DNA of 42,071 nucleotides from CAYZJK01 sp964479125 (GTDB lineage Bacteria; Patescibacteriota; Saccharimonadia; Saccharimonadales; Saccharimonadaceae), in NCBI GenBank assembly GCA_964479125.1, contig CAYZJK010000004.1, positions 1 to 42,071 of the forward strand, given 5' to 3'. Below, one piece after another: positions 13,595 to 19,809 of the stretch (positions are counted from its first letter, which is position 1; the number at the start of each line of letters is the position of its first letter). The notes under the pieces were generated by a model. That model was not told the DNA's origin. It was given only the letters and a program-made list of their open reading frames with translations, and did not search any database. The translations under genes and the position numbers were made by a program.

Positions 13595-14965
13595 CTAAGA
13601 CAGTTGAGTGGCTGCTACTTTAACAGCTTCAGACCAGCTTAAGAAGGCGTGAGGTGTCTCCGCTACTTGTTGTGCAGTCATCTTGTGATGAACAGCAAGT
13701 GTGAGCTCGTGGATAATTTCACCGGCTCCAGGCGCAACGACAGTGGCACCAATGATGACACCTTTTTTATCAGCAATAATCTTAACAAAGCCATCGCGGT
13801 TGTCGCTAGCGTTAGACCTGGCGATAGTGTTGAGTGGAGCTAGTCCTACCTTCATTTGCAGGTCGCGCTTGATGCAATCATTTTCGGTATAGCCTACTGA
13901 TGCTACTTCGGGATTAGTGAAGGTGATGCGTGGGGTGGCAGTATAGTTCGGGATGATCTGGTTTTTGTTGAACATGTTATGGTAAGCAATTCGACCTTCA
14001 TTGAGAGCAGTGTGAGTAAAGCTAGGGTTGCGACCCAGTACGTCTCCGCTCGCATAAATGTATTTAGCTGAGGTTTGGAGATATTCATTAACCTTAATGC
14101 CCTTAGGTGAGTAGTCTACTCCTACGTTATCTAAGCCAAGGTCAAGTTCAGGGGCGCGGCTGTCTGCTAGTAAGACTTCGTCTACTCGAACAGTTTTTTC
14201 AACGCCACCACGACTGTAGGTGACGCGCTTGGCGATGTTTTCTTTCTCAACTGCTAATGTCCGAGTTTGAGTAAGGATTGTCATACCCTTTTTAGTTTCG
14301 AATTCTTTTTGCATGAATTGACCAACTGCTTCATCTTCATGTGGCAGAATCCGACTGGCTACTTCTGCGATATAAACCTTGGTGCCGAAAGTAGCAAGCA
14401 GCTGAGCTATCTCCACGGCAACACTACCGCCGCCAATAATATAAAGACTCTTTGGCGGTCGGATAGCTTGAAGGATAGTCTCAGGAGTTAGGTATTTGAT
14501 AGTATCTATGCCTTGGACATTTGGCATCTTCCAGTTTGCACCAGTTGCAATTAGGAAGAAGCGAGCGGTTAGCTTGCGGTTGTTAACACTAATCTCGTTT
14601 GGTCCGGTGAAGTGTCCACGACCTCGATAGGTGGAAATACCAGCTTGCTGGTAATAGCGTCGGTTGCCGCCGGCCCGCTTTACGGCGGTATCTTTCCAGT
14701 CCTTGATGGTAGGGAAGTTGTATCCGATAGTGCTTGAGCGAATGCCAAAGCGAGCTCCACGTTTAGTTTCATCGTAGAGATGAGCTACGTGTAGTAGGGA
14801 TTTGGTTGGAATATCACTCGTGTTCGGTGACTGGCCACCAAATTTATCTGATTCAATTACAGCTACAGTCTTGCCTTGTCTAGCTGCAACTGTTGCAGCA
14901 GCAGTACCGCCGGCACCGCTACCTATAACAATAAGGTCGAAGTCAAATTTTTGTTTTCTAGCCAC
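13595..14965 (-). CDS. Flavin (pyridine nucleotide-disulfide) oxidoreductase, MerA-like, lacking both redox cysteines
   Basis: A 456-aa two-dinucleotide-fold flavoprotein. The FAD motif is GSGAGGTAAA (15-24), the NAD(P)H motif is IIGGGSVAVEIAQLL (about 183-197), the second FAD motif is YASGDVLGR (about 316-324), and a dimerisation domain follows to the end. The usual active site GGxCxNxGCxPTK reads GGQSPNTSDIPTK here: the two cysteines are S46 and D51. The C-terminal active-site region is PHAFLSWSEAVK in place of HPTxSE. The only cysteine left is in NDCIKRD. So it cannot do classical disulfide or mercury chemistry; NAD(P)H oxidase, quinone or electron-transfer activity is more likely. GTG start follows GGAGA. 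It is last in a minus-strand operon after an ATP-cone gene and a membrane-protein gene. Confidence 0.88.
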   Translation of the reverse strand: MARKQKFDFDLIVIGSGAGGTAAATVAARQGKTVAVIESDKFGGQSPNTSDIPTKSLLHVAHLYDETKRGARFGIRSSTIGYNFPTIKDWKDTAVKRAGGNRRYYQQAGISTYRGRGHFTGPNEISVNNRKLTARFFLIATGANWKMPNVQGIDTIKYLTPETILQAIRPPKSLYIIGGGSVAVEIAQLLATFGTKVYIAEVASRILPHEDEAVGQFMQKEFETKKGMTILTQTRTLAVEKENIAKRVTYSRGGVEKTVRVDEVLLADSRAPELDLGLDNVGVDYSPKGIKVNEYLQTSAKYIYASGDVLGRNPSFTHTALNEGRIAYHNMFNKNQIIPNYTATPRITFTNPEVASVGYTENDCIKRDLQMKVGLAPLNTIARSNASDNRDGFVKIIADKKGVIIGATVVAPGAGEIIHELTLAVHHKMTAQQVAETPHAFLSWSEAVKVAATQLS

Positions 14966-14983
14966 TGTTATCTCCTTTTTGTT

Positions 14984-15265
14984 TTAGACGATGCGTTGAT
15001 TGTTTTTGTATAAGTAGGCTGCATCTGGGTTGTGTATTTTTAGCGCTTCAGCTGCTTTGATTCGGATGTCTCGGCTGGTGACGTCAGGTTTATCTTTCGT
15101 CCATCTGGTTACCGCTCCCGTTACCAGTTCGGCTAAGTGTTCAGCTTGCCCTTCGGGAACGTGAACGCTTAGACAGGTGGCGTAGATACTTTCGTGTAGT
15201 TTCGTTGGATCATAGCTTTCAGTGCGTTTGGTTTTACCTTCTTTATGTACGATAGTTTTTGTCAT
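14984..15265 (-). CDS. Stand-alone ATP-cone domain protein
   Basis: About 93 aa, essentially one ATP-cone domain: TKTIVHKEGKTKRTESYDPTKL (basic beta-hairpin and nucleotide-contact helix), a central helix pair, and a C-terminal helix with DVTSRDIRIKAAEALKIHNPDAA. ATP-cones bind ATP/dATP and regulate ribonucleotide reductases and the repressor NrdR; this one has neither catalytic nor zinc-ribbon parts. I chose ATG at 15265 because a TAGGAG ribosome binding site precedes it; the open frame runs further upstream to 15298 but overlaps the previous gene. It lies 10 bases after the membrane-protein gene and 18 before the flavoprotein gene, so it is probably a nucleotide-sensing partner of that operon (inference). 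Confidence 0.75.
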   Translation of the reverse strand: MTKTIVHKEGKTKRTESYDPTKLHESIYATCLSVHVPEGQAEHLAELVTGAVTRWTKDKPDVTSRDIRIKAAEALKIHNPDAAYLYKNNQRIV

Positions 15266-15275
15266 AATTAAGCTC

Positions 15276-16010
15276 CTAGTAGTAATGGGCTCCTTCAACG
15301 GCCACTAATATCACCTCGTGAACATATAGGTAAAAGCCTAGTACGATTAGGCCAGCGCCAGCTATAAACTGTAGGAAGTTCTTGTTTTGCTCTCGCCACT
15401 TCTGAATTCTACTTAGGCGTGCTCCTCGTAGAACCAGTACACCAATTAAAGTCAGTGGTAGGGCAGAGATTAGAGTGTAAAGAAGAGTTAGACTCAGAGC
15501 AGCTTCAACTGGAACCTGAGAGCCAAGTACTAGAGCAGTAGTTAAAATTGGACCGATGATAAAGATTATTTCTGACGTTACGCTAGTAAGACCTAGACTA
15601 AACGCTTCGGCTGCGCTTTTTGTCTTTTTGCTGCGTAGGCTTAGGAAATTAGACAAGGCCTTTGGTAGCCAGAGGCTGGTGCTACTCTTTTGTCGTCGGT
15701 AGTAAAATAGCCAAGCTGCTATACCCAGACCGACTAGTAGACCAGAGTTAATTGCCCATAGGGCTGGCGAGAGGGAGTCGTTGTCGAGTAGAAAGGCTTG
15801 AGTGATATAGCTAATAGATAGTAGTAGCAGTGTACTCATTAACATAACACCTAAGATAAAGGCACCAACTAGGCGAGTTAGTTGCTTCTTAGAGGTTCTT
15901 CTACCAAGGGCATGACCACTCATCAAAGTTAAAGTACTCACGCTTAACTGAAAGGTAGCGTGGATGATAGCTGCAAAGACAATAATAGAGATTATTATTA
16001 GATGAGTCAT
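15276..16010 (-). CDS. Six-TM membrane protein, distantly CcdA/LysE-like
   Basis: A 244-aa protein with two groups of three hydrophobic helices (about 3-25, 45-68, 85-105 and 135-160, 168-195, 215-235) separated by a basic cytoplasmic loop (YYRRQKSS, SLRSKKTKS). This 3+3 arrangement with small residues and proline (FIIGPILTTALVL, SALPLTLIGVLVL) recalls the CcdA/DsbD and LysE transporter folds, but the conserved CcdA cysteines are absent, so the family is only suggested. First gene of the operon with the ATP-cone and cysteine-free flavoprotein; it may pass electrons or a solute across the membrane for them. ATG at 16010 has a weak ribosome binding site. Confidence 0.65.
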   Translation of the reverse strand: MTHLIIISIIVFAAIIHATFQLSVSTLTLMSGHALGRRTSKKQLTRLVGAFILGVMLMSTLLLLSISYITQAFLLDNDSLSPALWAINSGLLVGLGIAAWLFYYRRQKSSTSLWLPKALSNFLSLRSKKTKSAAEAFSLGLTSVTSEIIFIIGPILTTALVLGSQVPVEAALSLTLLYTLISALPLTLIGVLVLRGARLSRIQKWREQNKNFLQFIAGAGLIVLGFYLYVHEVILVAVEGAHYY

Positions 16011-16097
16011 AAGTGTTTATTTTTTATCTTCCTATCACTCATTTATACCATAACCACGATGAAAGTACTATCAAAAGGCTATAAAGTAAAGTAAATA

Positions 16098-16127
16098 TTG
16101 GCACATTTTTTAATTACGTGGTATATA
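16098..16127 (+). promoter_or_regulatory. Promoter of the 135-aa helical protein gene
   Basis: TTGGCA (16098-16103), 18-base spacer, TATATA (16122-16127). The predicted transcript start (about 16134) falls at the base of the hairpin at 16132-16157. Confidence 0.55.
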
Positions 16128-16131
16128 TATC

Positions 16132-16157
16132 AACATCTATGCGAGCGCATAGATGTT
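16132..16157 (+). promoter_or_regulatory. 5'-terminal mRNA hairpin
   Basis: AACATCTATGCG (16132-16143), AG, CGCATAGATGTT (16146-16157): 12-bp perfect stem at the predicted mRNA 5' end, 25 bases before the ATG and before the GAAGAGGTG ribosome binding site. No T-run of terminator type. Likely an mRNA-stabilising or protein-binding element. Confidence 0.6.
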
Positions 16158-16181
16158 TTGACTTAAGGAAGAGGTGTCGAA

Positions 16182-16589
16182 ATGTCGACCCAGCGCTTCA
16201 ATAGTCCATCTCGTGCCGAAGGTAATAATCCTTACCTGCAGCTGTTCACTGTCTTAGTGCAGCTTGAGCAGGAACGTGAGGATCTTGAACGACTAAGTCG
16301 TCAATTGAATCGAGCCAAGGGTACTAGTCAGGGTCCGGGCGTACATCTGCGTGGACTCAGGTCTAGTTCGCTCATGAAGGGGCTCGGATCGATAGGATCA
16401 CCTAATCGAGCTAAGTCACTGCGCGGCTCAGATAGGCAAGGCTTTTATGTTAGCGATAAGCTTGAGTGTGATGAGATCAAATGGCTGACCTCTCAATGTG
16501 ATCGCAAGGCTAAGGTCGTAAAAGCTCTAGAGGAGCAATCTCAAACCCTAAGGGAAGAGATTCGTCGGTCGCTTATGGTTAGCGACTAG
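16182..16589 (+). CDS. Helical protein of unknown function, 135 aa
   Basis: ATG follows a GAAGAGGTG ribosome binding site. The product has two helical, coiled-coil-prone parts (about 20-47, LVQLEQEREDLERLSRQLNRA, and 90-130) joined by a Gly/Ser/Arg-rich linker (about 48-80). No signal peptide or membrane helix; two cysteines in the second half. It is a single gene with its own promoter, a 12-bp hairpin at the mRNA 5' end and a terminator at 16619-16645. The two genes that follow have the same layout, yet the three proteins do not look alike. Arg-rich and basic, so nucleic-acid or phage-structure roles are conceivable, but I do not recognise it. Confidence 0.7.
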   Translation: MSTQRFNSPSRAEGNNPYLQLFTVLVQLEQEREDLERLSRQLNRAKGTSQGPGVHLRGLRSSSLMKGLGSIGSPNRAKSLRGSDRQGFYVSDKLECDEIKWLTSQCDRKAKVVKALEEQSQTLREEIRRSLMVSD

Positions 16590-16618
16590 AGAAGTCAAAC
16601 CGATGTTTGGCAAAAGTA

Positions 16619-16645
16619 ACCCCACTAAGACTAGTGGGGTATTTT
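16619..16645 (+). terminator. Rho-independent terminator
   Basis: ACCCCACTA (16619-16627), 4-base loop, TAGTGGGGT (16632-16640), then ATTTT. Confidence 0.9.
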
Positions 16646-16707
16646 CATTCTTTAAATATGCTAAAAATAAACTATATTTATTATCAAGATTATGGTATGG
16701 TATAGCT

Positions 16708-16729
16708 ACTAAAGTTGATATAACTTAGT
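16708..16729 (+). promoter_or_regulatory. Hairpin near the 5' end of the 163-aa gene's mRNA
   Basis: ACTAAAGTT, GATAT loop, AACTTAGT: 8-bp stem with one bulged A, just after a possible TATAGC -10 box at 16701-16706. Weaker than the neighbouring examples. Confidence 0.4.
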
Positions 16730-16761
16730 GTACCTACTCCTATATGAAAGAGGTGAGAGTG

Positions 16762-17250
16762 GTGAATAATACTGCTCGTAGCAAGCAGAAAGATGCACGC
16801 AACCAGATCGTCCAGAATTCTGAGATTGATCTTGAGGTAATCCGGTACTACCGTAGCATTATGTCTCATCTGCAGATACTTAAGGATCTCAATCGGATGA
16901 TGAATCAGCGCTGGGATCGGATTATTGAGCTCTATCGATATCTGTACGATCCTGATGAGCTATCGGTCAGTGAGATTCGATCAATCGCTCCGGACAATCC
17001 ACAGATGAACCAGTTGGTGGTAGCGTACGACGCTATCGCTAGGCGCTACGACAAGCTCATCGAGGGCAACTCTGCCAAGGTTGGGAGCTTGCTGGGCGCT
17101 CTTAGGCGGCGCCAGGAAATGATCGACCAGGGTACCTATCGAGCCGCTAAGCCTTTGCCTGAGGTGCTTCAAGCCCAAGCAGAGTACGGGTTTCTCGTAA
17201 AGGTATGTGAAACTGACACTGAGCTTTCCAAGCGACTATCTATGGCATAG
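16762..17250 (+). CDS. Helical protein of unknown function, about 162 aa
   Basis: An open frame starts at ATG 16744, but the Shine-Dalgarno-like AAAGAGGTG lies inside its first codons, so the real start is more likely GTG at 16762 (or 16759). The protein is alpha-helical throughout, with Arg/Tyr/Asp-rich segments (LEVIRYYRSIMSHLQILKD, DRIIELYRYLYDPDEL, AIARRYDKLIEG) and one cysteine near the end. No signal peptide or membrane segment. A hairpin lies in the leader and a GNRA-loop terminator follows at 17265-17290. Not recognised; second member of a run of three hairpin-led single-gene units. Confidence 0.68.
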   Translation: MNNTARSKQKDARNQIVQNSEIDLEVIRYYRSIMSHLQILKDLNRMMNQRWDRIIELYRYLYDPDELSVSEIRSIAPDNPQMNQLVVAYDAIARRYDKLIEGNSAKVGSLLGALRRRQEMIDQGTYRAAKPLPEVLQAQAEYGFLVKVCETDTELSKRLSMA

Positions 17251-17264
17251 GGAGTGTGATGTAC

Positions 17265-17290
17265 GCCCGTCAAGAAATTGACGGGCTTTT
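17265..17290 (+). terminator. Rho-independent terminator with GAAA tetraloop
   Basis: GCCCGTCAA (17265-17273), GAAA, TTGACGGGC (17278-17286), then TTTT. Confidence 0.95.
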
Positions 17291-17341
17291 AATTTTATAA
17301 CCATTAACGGTGGTGCCAATAAGTAGTAGTAAATAAAACTC

Positions 17342-17369
17342 TTGCGTTTATTTTAATTTATGGTACAAT
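17342..17369 (+). promoter_or_regulatory. Promoter of the 179-aa helical protein gene
   Basis: TTGCGT (17342-17347), 16-base spacer, TACAAT (17364-17369). The predicted start (about 17376) sits at the foot of a hairpin with GCACATAC (17374-17381), 6-base loop, GTATGTGC (17388-17395). Confidence 0.6.
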
Positions 17370-17373
17370 GGAC

Positions 17374-17395
17374 GCACATACAAGACTGTATGTGC
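17374..17395 (+). promoter_or_regulatory. 5'-terminal mRNA hairpin
   Basis: Perfect 8-bp stem at the predicted mRNA 5' end, 11 bases before the AAAGGA ribosome binding site of the gene at 17419. Same position in the transcript as the 16132-16157 hairpin, with an unrelated sequence. Confidence 0.55.
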
Positions 17396-17418
17396 ACCTA
17401 CCAACAAAGGACAATGTC

Positions 17419-17958
17419 ATGTTCATGGAAGTTTTCAACCCGAACTCTGACTTTCATATCCGCCGCAAGGTTGCCGAATTTCGTCGTAAGATGAAGGTGA
17501 CATACCTTGAAATCTATGAGCTCGCTGACCACAAGGCGGGGCTCGAGGATGAACACCGCAAGGTGAGTATGAATATCCACCGCGAGTCCGATAGCTTTAG
17601 AAGGATTAAGGCTATGCATACACGACATGAGTTTGTAGATACGTTCTATAGCGATAATGAAGTGATGCAGCGGGTCAGGAGCGACGAAAGGATTTGTAAT
17701 GAAACCAACGTCGCTACCGTCGCCAAGTTAGAAGACCAGATTCACAAGATTGACCTCCAGATTCTTAATCTTAGTGATGAGATCAGGAAGGAGCGTGACG
17801 AGATTGTCGAAATCCGTAGCAATGCTATGAGATTCTTGGCTAAAGAGCCCGACGATGAGTTGTATATGATGCTGGATGAAATCCTGCAGATTGGAAACCT
17901 TCGATCGAAGCTTTCAAACTTTAGTCACTCAAGCAATCAGCTTCAGGAGGTCAGGTGA
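17419..17958 (+). CDS. Helical, coiled-coil-rich protein of unknown function, 179 aa
   Basis: The frame is open from an ATG at 17368, but that ATG overlaps the TACAAT -10 box; ATG 17419, 7 bases after AAAGGA, is the better start. The product is charged and helical throughout, with heptad-like stretches (VAKLEDQIHKIDLQILNLSDEIRKERDEIVEIR) and HEFVDTFYSDNEVMQRVR. It has one cysteine and no membrane segment. Third of three consecutive single-gene units built as hairpin, ribosome binding site, helical protein, terminator. Codon choice is richer in CGN/CGC arginine and GAT/GAC than in the housekeeping genes nearby, which may hint at transfer, though I have not measured it. Not recognised. Confidence 0.7.
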   Translation: MFMEVFNPNSDFHIRRKVAEFRRKMKVTYLEIYELADHKAGLEDEHRKVSMNIHRESDSFRRIKAMHTRHEFVDTFYSDNEVMQRVRSDERICNETNVATVAKLEDQIHKIDLQILNLSDEIRKERDEIVEIRSNAMRFLAKEPDDELYMMLDEILQIGNLRSKLSNFSHSSNQLQEVR

Positions 17959-17960
17959 AT

Positions 17961-17984
17961 AAGCCCATCGAAAGATGGGCTTTT
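17961..17984 (+). terminator. Rho-independent terminator with GAAA tetraloop
   Basis: AAGCCCATC (17961-17969), GAAA, GATGGGCTT (17974-17982), then TT. Confidence 0.93.
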
Positions 17985-18022
17985 CCATGGCAGGTAAATG
18001 TTGTGTAGTATGCATATAAGTA

Positions 18023-18051
18023 TTGACTTTTCTTAGCTCTTATGCTTAAAT
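18023..18051 (+). promoter_or_regulatory. Promoter of the 46-aa ORF
   Basis: TTGACT (18023-18028), 17-base spacer, TTAAAT (18046-18051); the leader of about 35 bases is A-rich and unstructured. Confidence 0.45.
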
Positions 18052-18090
18052 AAGACTATTACAAAATAAAACAAACAAAAAGGAAAACAA

Positions 18091-18231
18091 ATGACTATTC
18101 ACGTTAGAAGCGTAGACGAGTTTACTCAGGCACAGGATCTTGCATCTTGGAATAGGCACCGTACTAGCGAAGAATTAAGAAGCTTTGTAGAACGACGTCT
18201 TGGCCAGATAGCTCTAGAAAATATTAAGTAG
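18091..18231 (+). CDS. 46-aa small protein of unknown function
   Basis: ATG at 18091 follows AAGGAA at 6 bases in an A-rich leader. The product starts MTIHVRSVDEFTQAQDL and is predicted to be a short strand followed by two helices (SWNRHRTSEELRSFVERRLGQ). It has no membrane segment or cysteine. It sits between the three hairpin-led genes and tRNA-Met, with no terminator before the tRNA promoter at 18235-18262. Compact and charged, it could be a small regulator, but I do not recognise it. Confidence 0.6.
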   Translation: MTIHVRSVDEFTQAQDLASWNRHRTSEELRSFVERRLGQIALENIK

Positions 18232-18234
18232 CAT

Positions 18235-18262
18235 TTGAAATAACAGATAGATTTGGTACAAT
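18235..18262 (+). promoter_or_regulatory. Promoter of tRNA-Met
   Basis: TTGAAA (18235-18240), 16-base spacer, TACAAT (18257-18262), 17 bases before the tRNA. Confidence 0.6.
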
Positions 18263-18279
18263 TACTTAGGTATAAGTAA

Positions 18280-18356
18280 GGCAGCGTAGCTCAGTTGGTT
18301 AGAGCGTAGGACTCATAAGCCTAAGGTCACAGGTTCAATCCCTGTCGCTGCTACCA
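18280..18356 (+). tRNA. Elongator tRNA-Met (CAT)
   Basis: Acceptor GGCAGCG pairs with CGCTGCT (G1-T72), D-arm AGCTCAGTTGGTTAGAGC, anticodon loop CTCATAA, variable and T-arm GGTCACAGGTTC, encoded CCA. The body resembles E. coli elongator tRNA-Met. The anticodon stem closes with an A-G mismatch, so it has only four regular pairs. No terminator follows before the ATG at 18382. Confidence 0.95.
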
Positions 18357-18381
18357 AATTTATACCGCTAAAAGGAAAATT

Positions 18382-18927
18382 ATGAAAAACCACCACGAAA
18401 AAAATCAAACCCACCTGTACGTAAATCCTGAAACGGTCGCTGACCAGTCGACACTTGAATACGGAGCCGATACTGAATCTGTTTATCTCAAACAGGCGTC
18501 TGACTTACTTGAAGCTACTCAGCAGGAGTACAAAGACCTAGATACGCTAGAGCGAGTTCAGTTTTCTAGGGAGTTAAAGTCAGATACTGAAGAGCTTAAA
18601 GACCTACTGAAGGGTCCAGAGAGTGATTTGAAGGACTGGATTAAGCGAGAGCCTATAGTAGTTGGCAGTATCGCTTTTGCAACCAGGTTGCGAGAAGGTG
18701 CGAAGGGGCCTGTCAGTGCTAAAGAGCGAGAGGTCATGCAGGCGCAAATGGAGCACATTCTTGGGGATATGTATAAGCGAGCAGGTGAACTGGAAGCTAG
18801 TCTAGAGCGAGGTGACTTGACCCAGAAAAGAGAAGGTGAAATCAATCGCAGCCTGGCGCACCTTAAAAAGGCTAGCTACGTGATAACATTCGAGGCAGCT
18901 CGCAAAAAGGAGCTTGGTCTCTGGTAA
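18382..18927 (+). CDS. Helical acidic protein of unknown function, 181 aa
   Basis: ATG follows AAAGGAAA and lies only 25 bases after the CCA end of tRNA-Met, so it is probably transcribed with the tRNA. No signal peptide or membrane segment. Mostly alpha-helical and charged: KQASDLLEATQQEYKDLDTLE, SDTEELKDLLKGPESDLKDW and KEREVMQAQMEHILGDMYKRA. The stop at 18925-18927 overlaps the possible TTG start of the metallopeptidase gene, which suggests the two genes act together, for example as a peptidase and an inhibitor or partner; this is inference. No recognised domain. Confidence 0.68.
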   Translation: MKNHHEKNQTHLYVNPETVADQSTLEYGADTESVYLKQASDLLEATQQEYKDLDTLERVQFSRELKSDTEELKDLLKGPESDLKDWIKREPIVVGSIAFATRLREGAKGPVSAKEREVMQAQMEHILGDMYKRAGELEASLERGDLTQKREGEINRSLAHLKKASYVITFEAARKKELGLW

Positions 18928-18937
18928 TCTAGAGTTA

Positions 18938-19807
18938 ATGGAAATCCATTTACACGAGCATCAATATAAACGCCACGATAACACTGGTTTATCGTGGCGT
19001 AGTTTTATCAAAAGCAAAATACTTAGACGACAGCCAAGCCTAAGTAGTCAGGCGGTAGAGCAGTATGATTGCTACGGTTATCTTATTGGTCCAGACAAGG
19101 AGCGACTCGGTCGGCCGGCTACGGATTCATTTAAGATCCAAAAAGGTGACTACGAGTCTCAAGTTTTACTATTCGGTCTGCGTCCAACTGAAGATGGCAG
19201 GCTTAGTGAGGTGGATATGGCGGCATGTCGAGATTTTATTGATGAGGGTAGTCAGTACTTTGGCGATGAGTTTATGTTTAGCGTAGCTCGTCAGATTGCA
19301 TTTCTTCCTCCCGCCTCAAGCACCGATTTAGTCTCCAGGGATAATAGAAGTGGCATTAACTGGCGTGGAGCAGTCGCCTTATGGGTGCCGGGGGTTATTT
19401 TCATTAATTCTAAACAAAGCCTAGACTACGAGTCACTAAAGCATGTTCTTAATCATGAGCTAGCTCATATTATCCATGGCCAGAATATTGAGGATGCAGC
19501 TGATCTCTTAGAAGCAACTGGGTGGAAAGCGAATAAGCTAGAGCAGTTTTATCCAGGTTGGCAATCAGAGCTTCGGCCAATGAACAGTCGGTATTTTGAA
19601 GGAGATACAGACAAGTTAAGTAAAGCGGCTCAGACTAACCCTAGAGAAACTATTGCTGAGGTATATACCGATTTTATAGAGAGCGAGGTCTTCTCTCACG
19701 GAGACGTAGCGAGAGATGCATTAATTAGCTACCTATCTAAAAGAGTTGATCAACCATTAGCAGCCAGAGTTGACTGGCAAGCCTCAGATGTCGGTCGGCG
19801 CCGGTGA
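18938..19807 (+). CDS. Predicted zinc metallopeptidase (HExxH), cytoplasmic
   Basis: About 289 aa. The zinc motif HELAHIIHG (H173, E174, H177) is followed 68 residues after E174 by AEVYTDF (E241, D245), matching the gluzincin scheme of HExxH plus a downstream Glu with Asp four residues later. No signal peptide or membrane helix is visible, so it should act inside the cell unless exported otherwise. The start is uncertain: TTG at 18914, overlapping the upstream gene, has AAGGAG too close; ATG at 18938 has TAATCT at 18923-18928 nine bases before it, a leaderless-type spacing. A strong hairpin (18971-18999) lies within the first codons. Ends in TGA three bases before the converging YggT-like gene. 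Substrate unknown. Confidence 0.7.
   Translation: MEIHLHEHQYKRHDNTGLSWRSFIKSKILRRQPSLSSQAVEQYDCYGYLIGPDKERLGRPATDSFKIQKGDYESQVLLFGLRPTEDGRLSEVDMAACRDFIDEGSQYFGDEFMFSVARQIAFLPPASSTDLVSRDNRSGINWRGAVALWVPGVIFINSKQSLDYESLKHVLNHELAHIIHGQNIEDAADLLEATGWKANKLEQFYPGWQSELRPMNSRYFEGDTDKLSKAAQTNPRETIAEVYTDFIESEVFSHGDVARDALISYLSKRVDQPLAARVDWQASDVGRRR
18971..18999 (+). terminator. Terminator-like hairpin inside the start of the metallopeptidase gene
   Basis: CGCCACGATAA (18971-18981), 7-base loop, TTATCGTGGCG (18989-18999), then TAGTTTT. It has the form of a Rho-independent terminator, yet lies 33 bases into the reading frame. It may end most transcripts of the 18382 gene or attenuate the peptidase. Confidence 0.6.
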
Positions 19808-19809
19808 TA

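Noticed and set aside
14267..14491. Plus-strand ORFs inside the flavoprotein gene
   Set aside because: They lie antisense to a well-supported conserved gene and have no expression signals.
17368..17418. Start of the third helical protein at ATG 17368
   Set aside because: That ATG overlaps the TACAAT -10 box; the next in-frame ATG at 17419 has AAAGGA in place.
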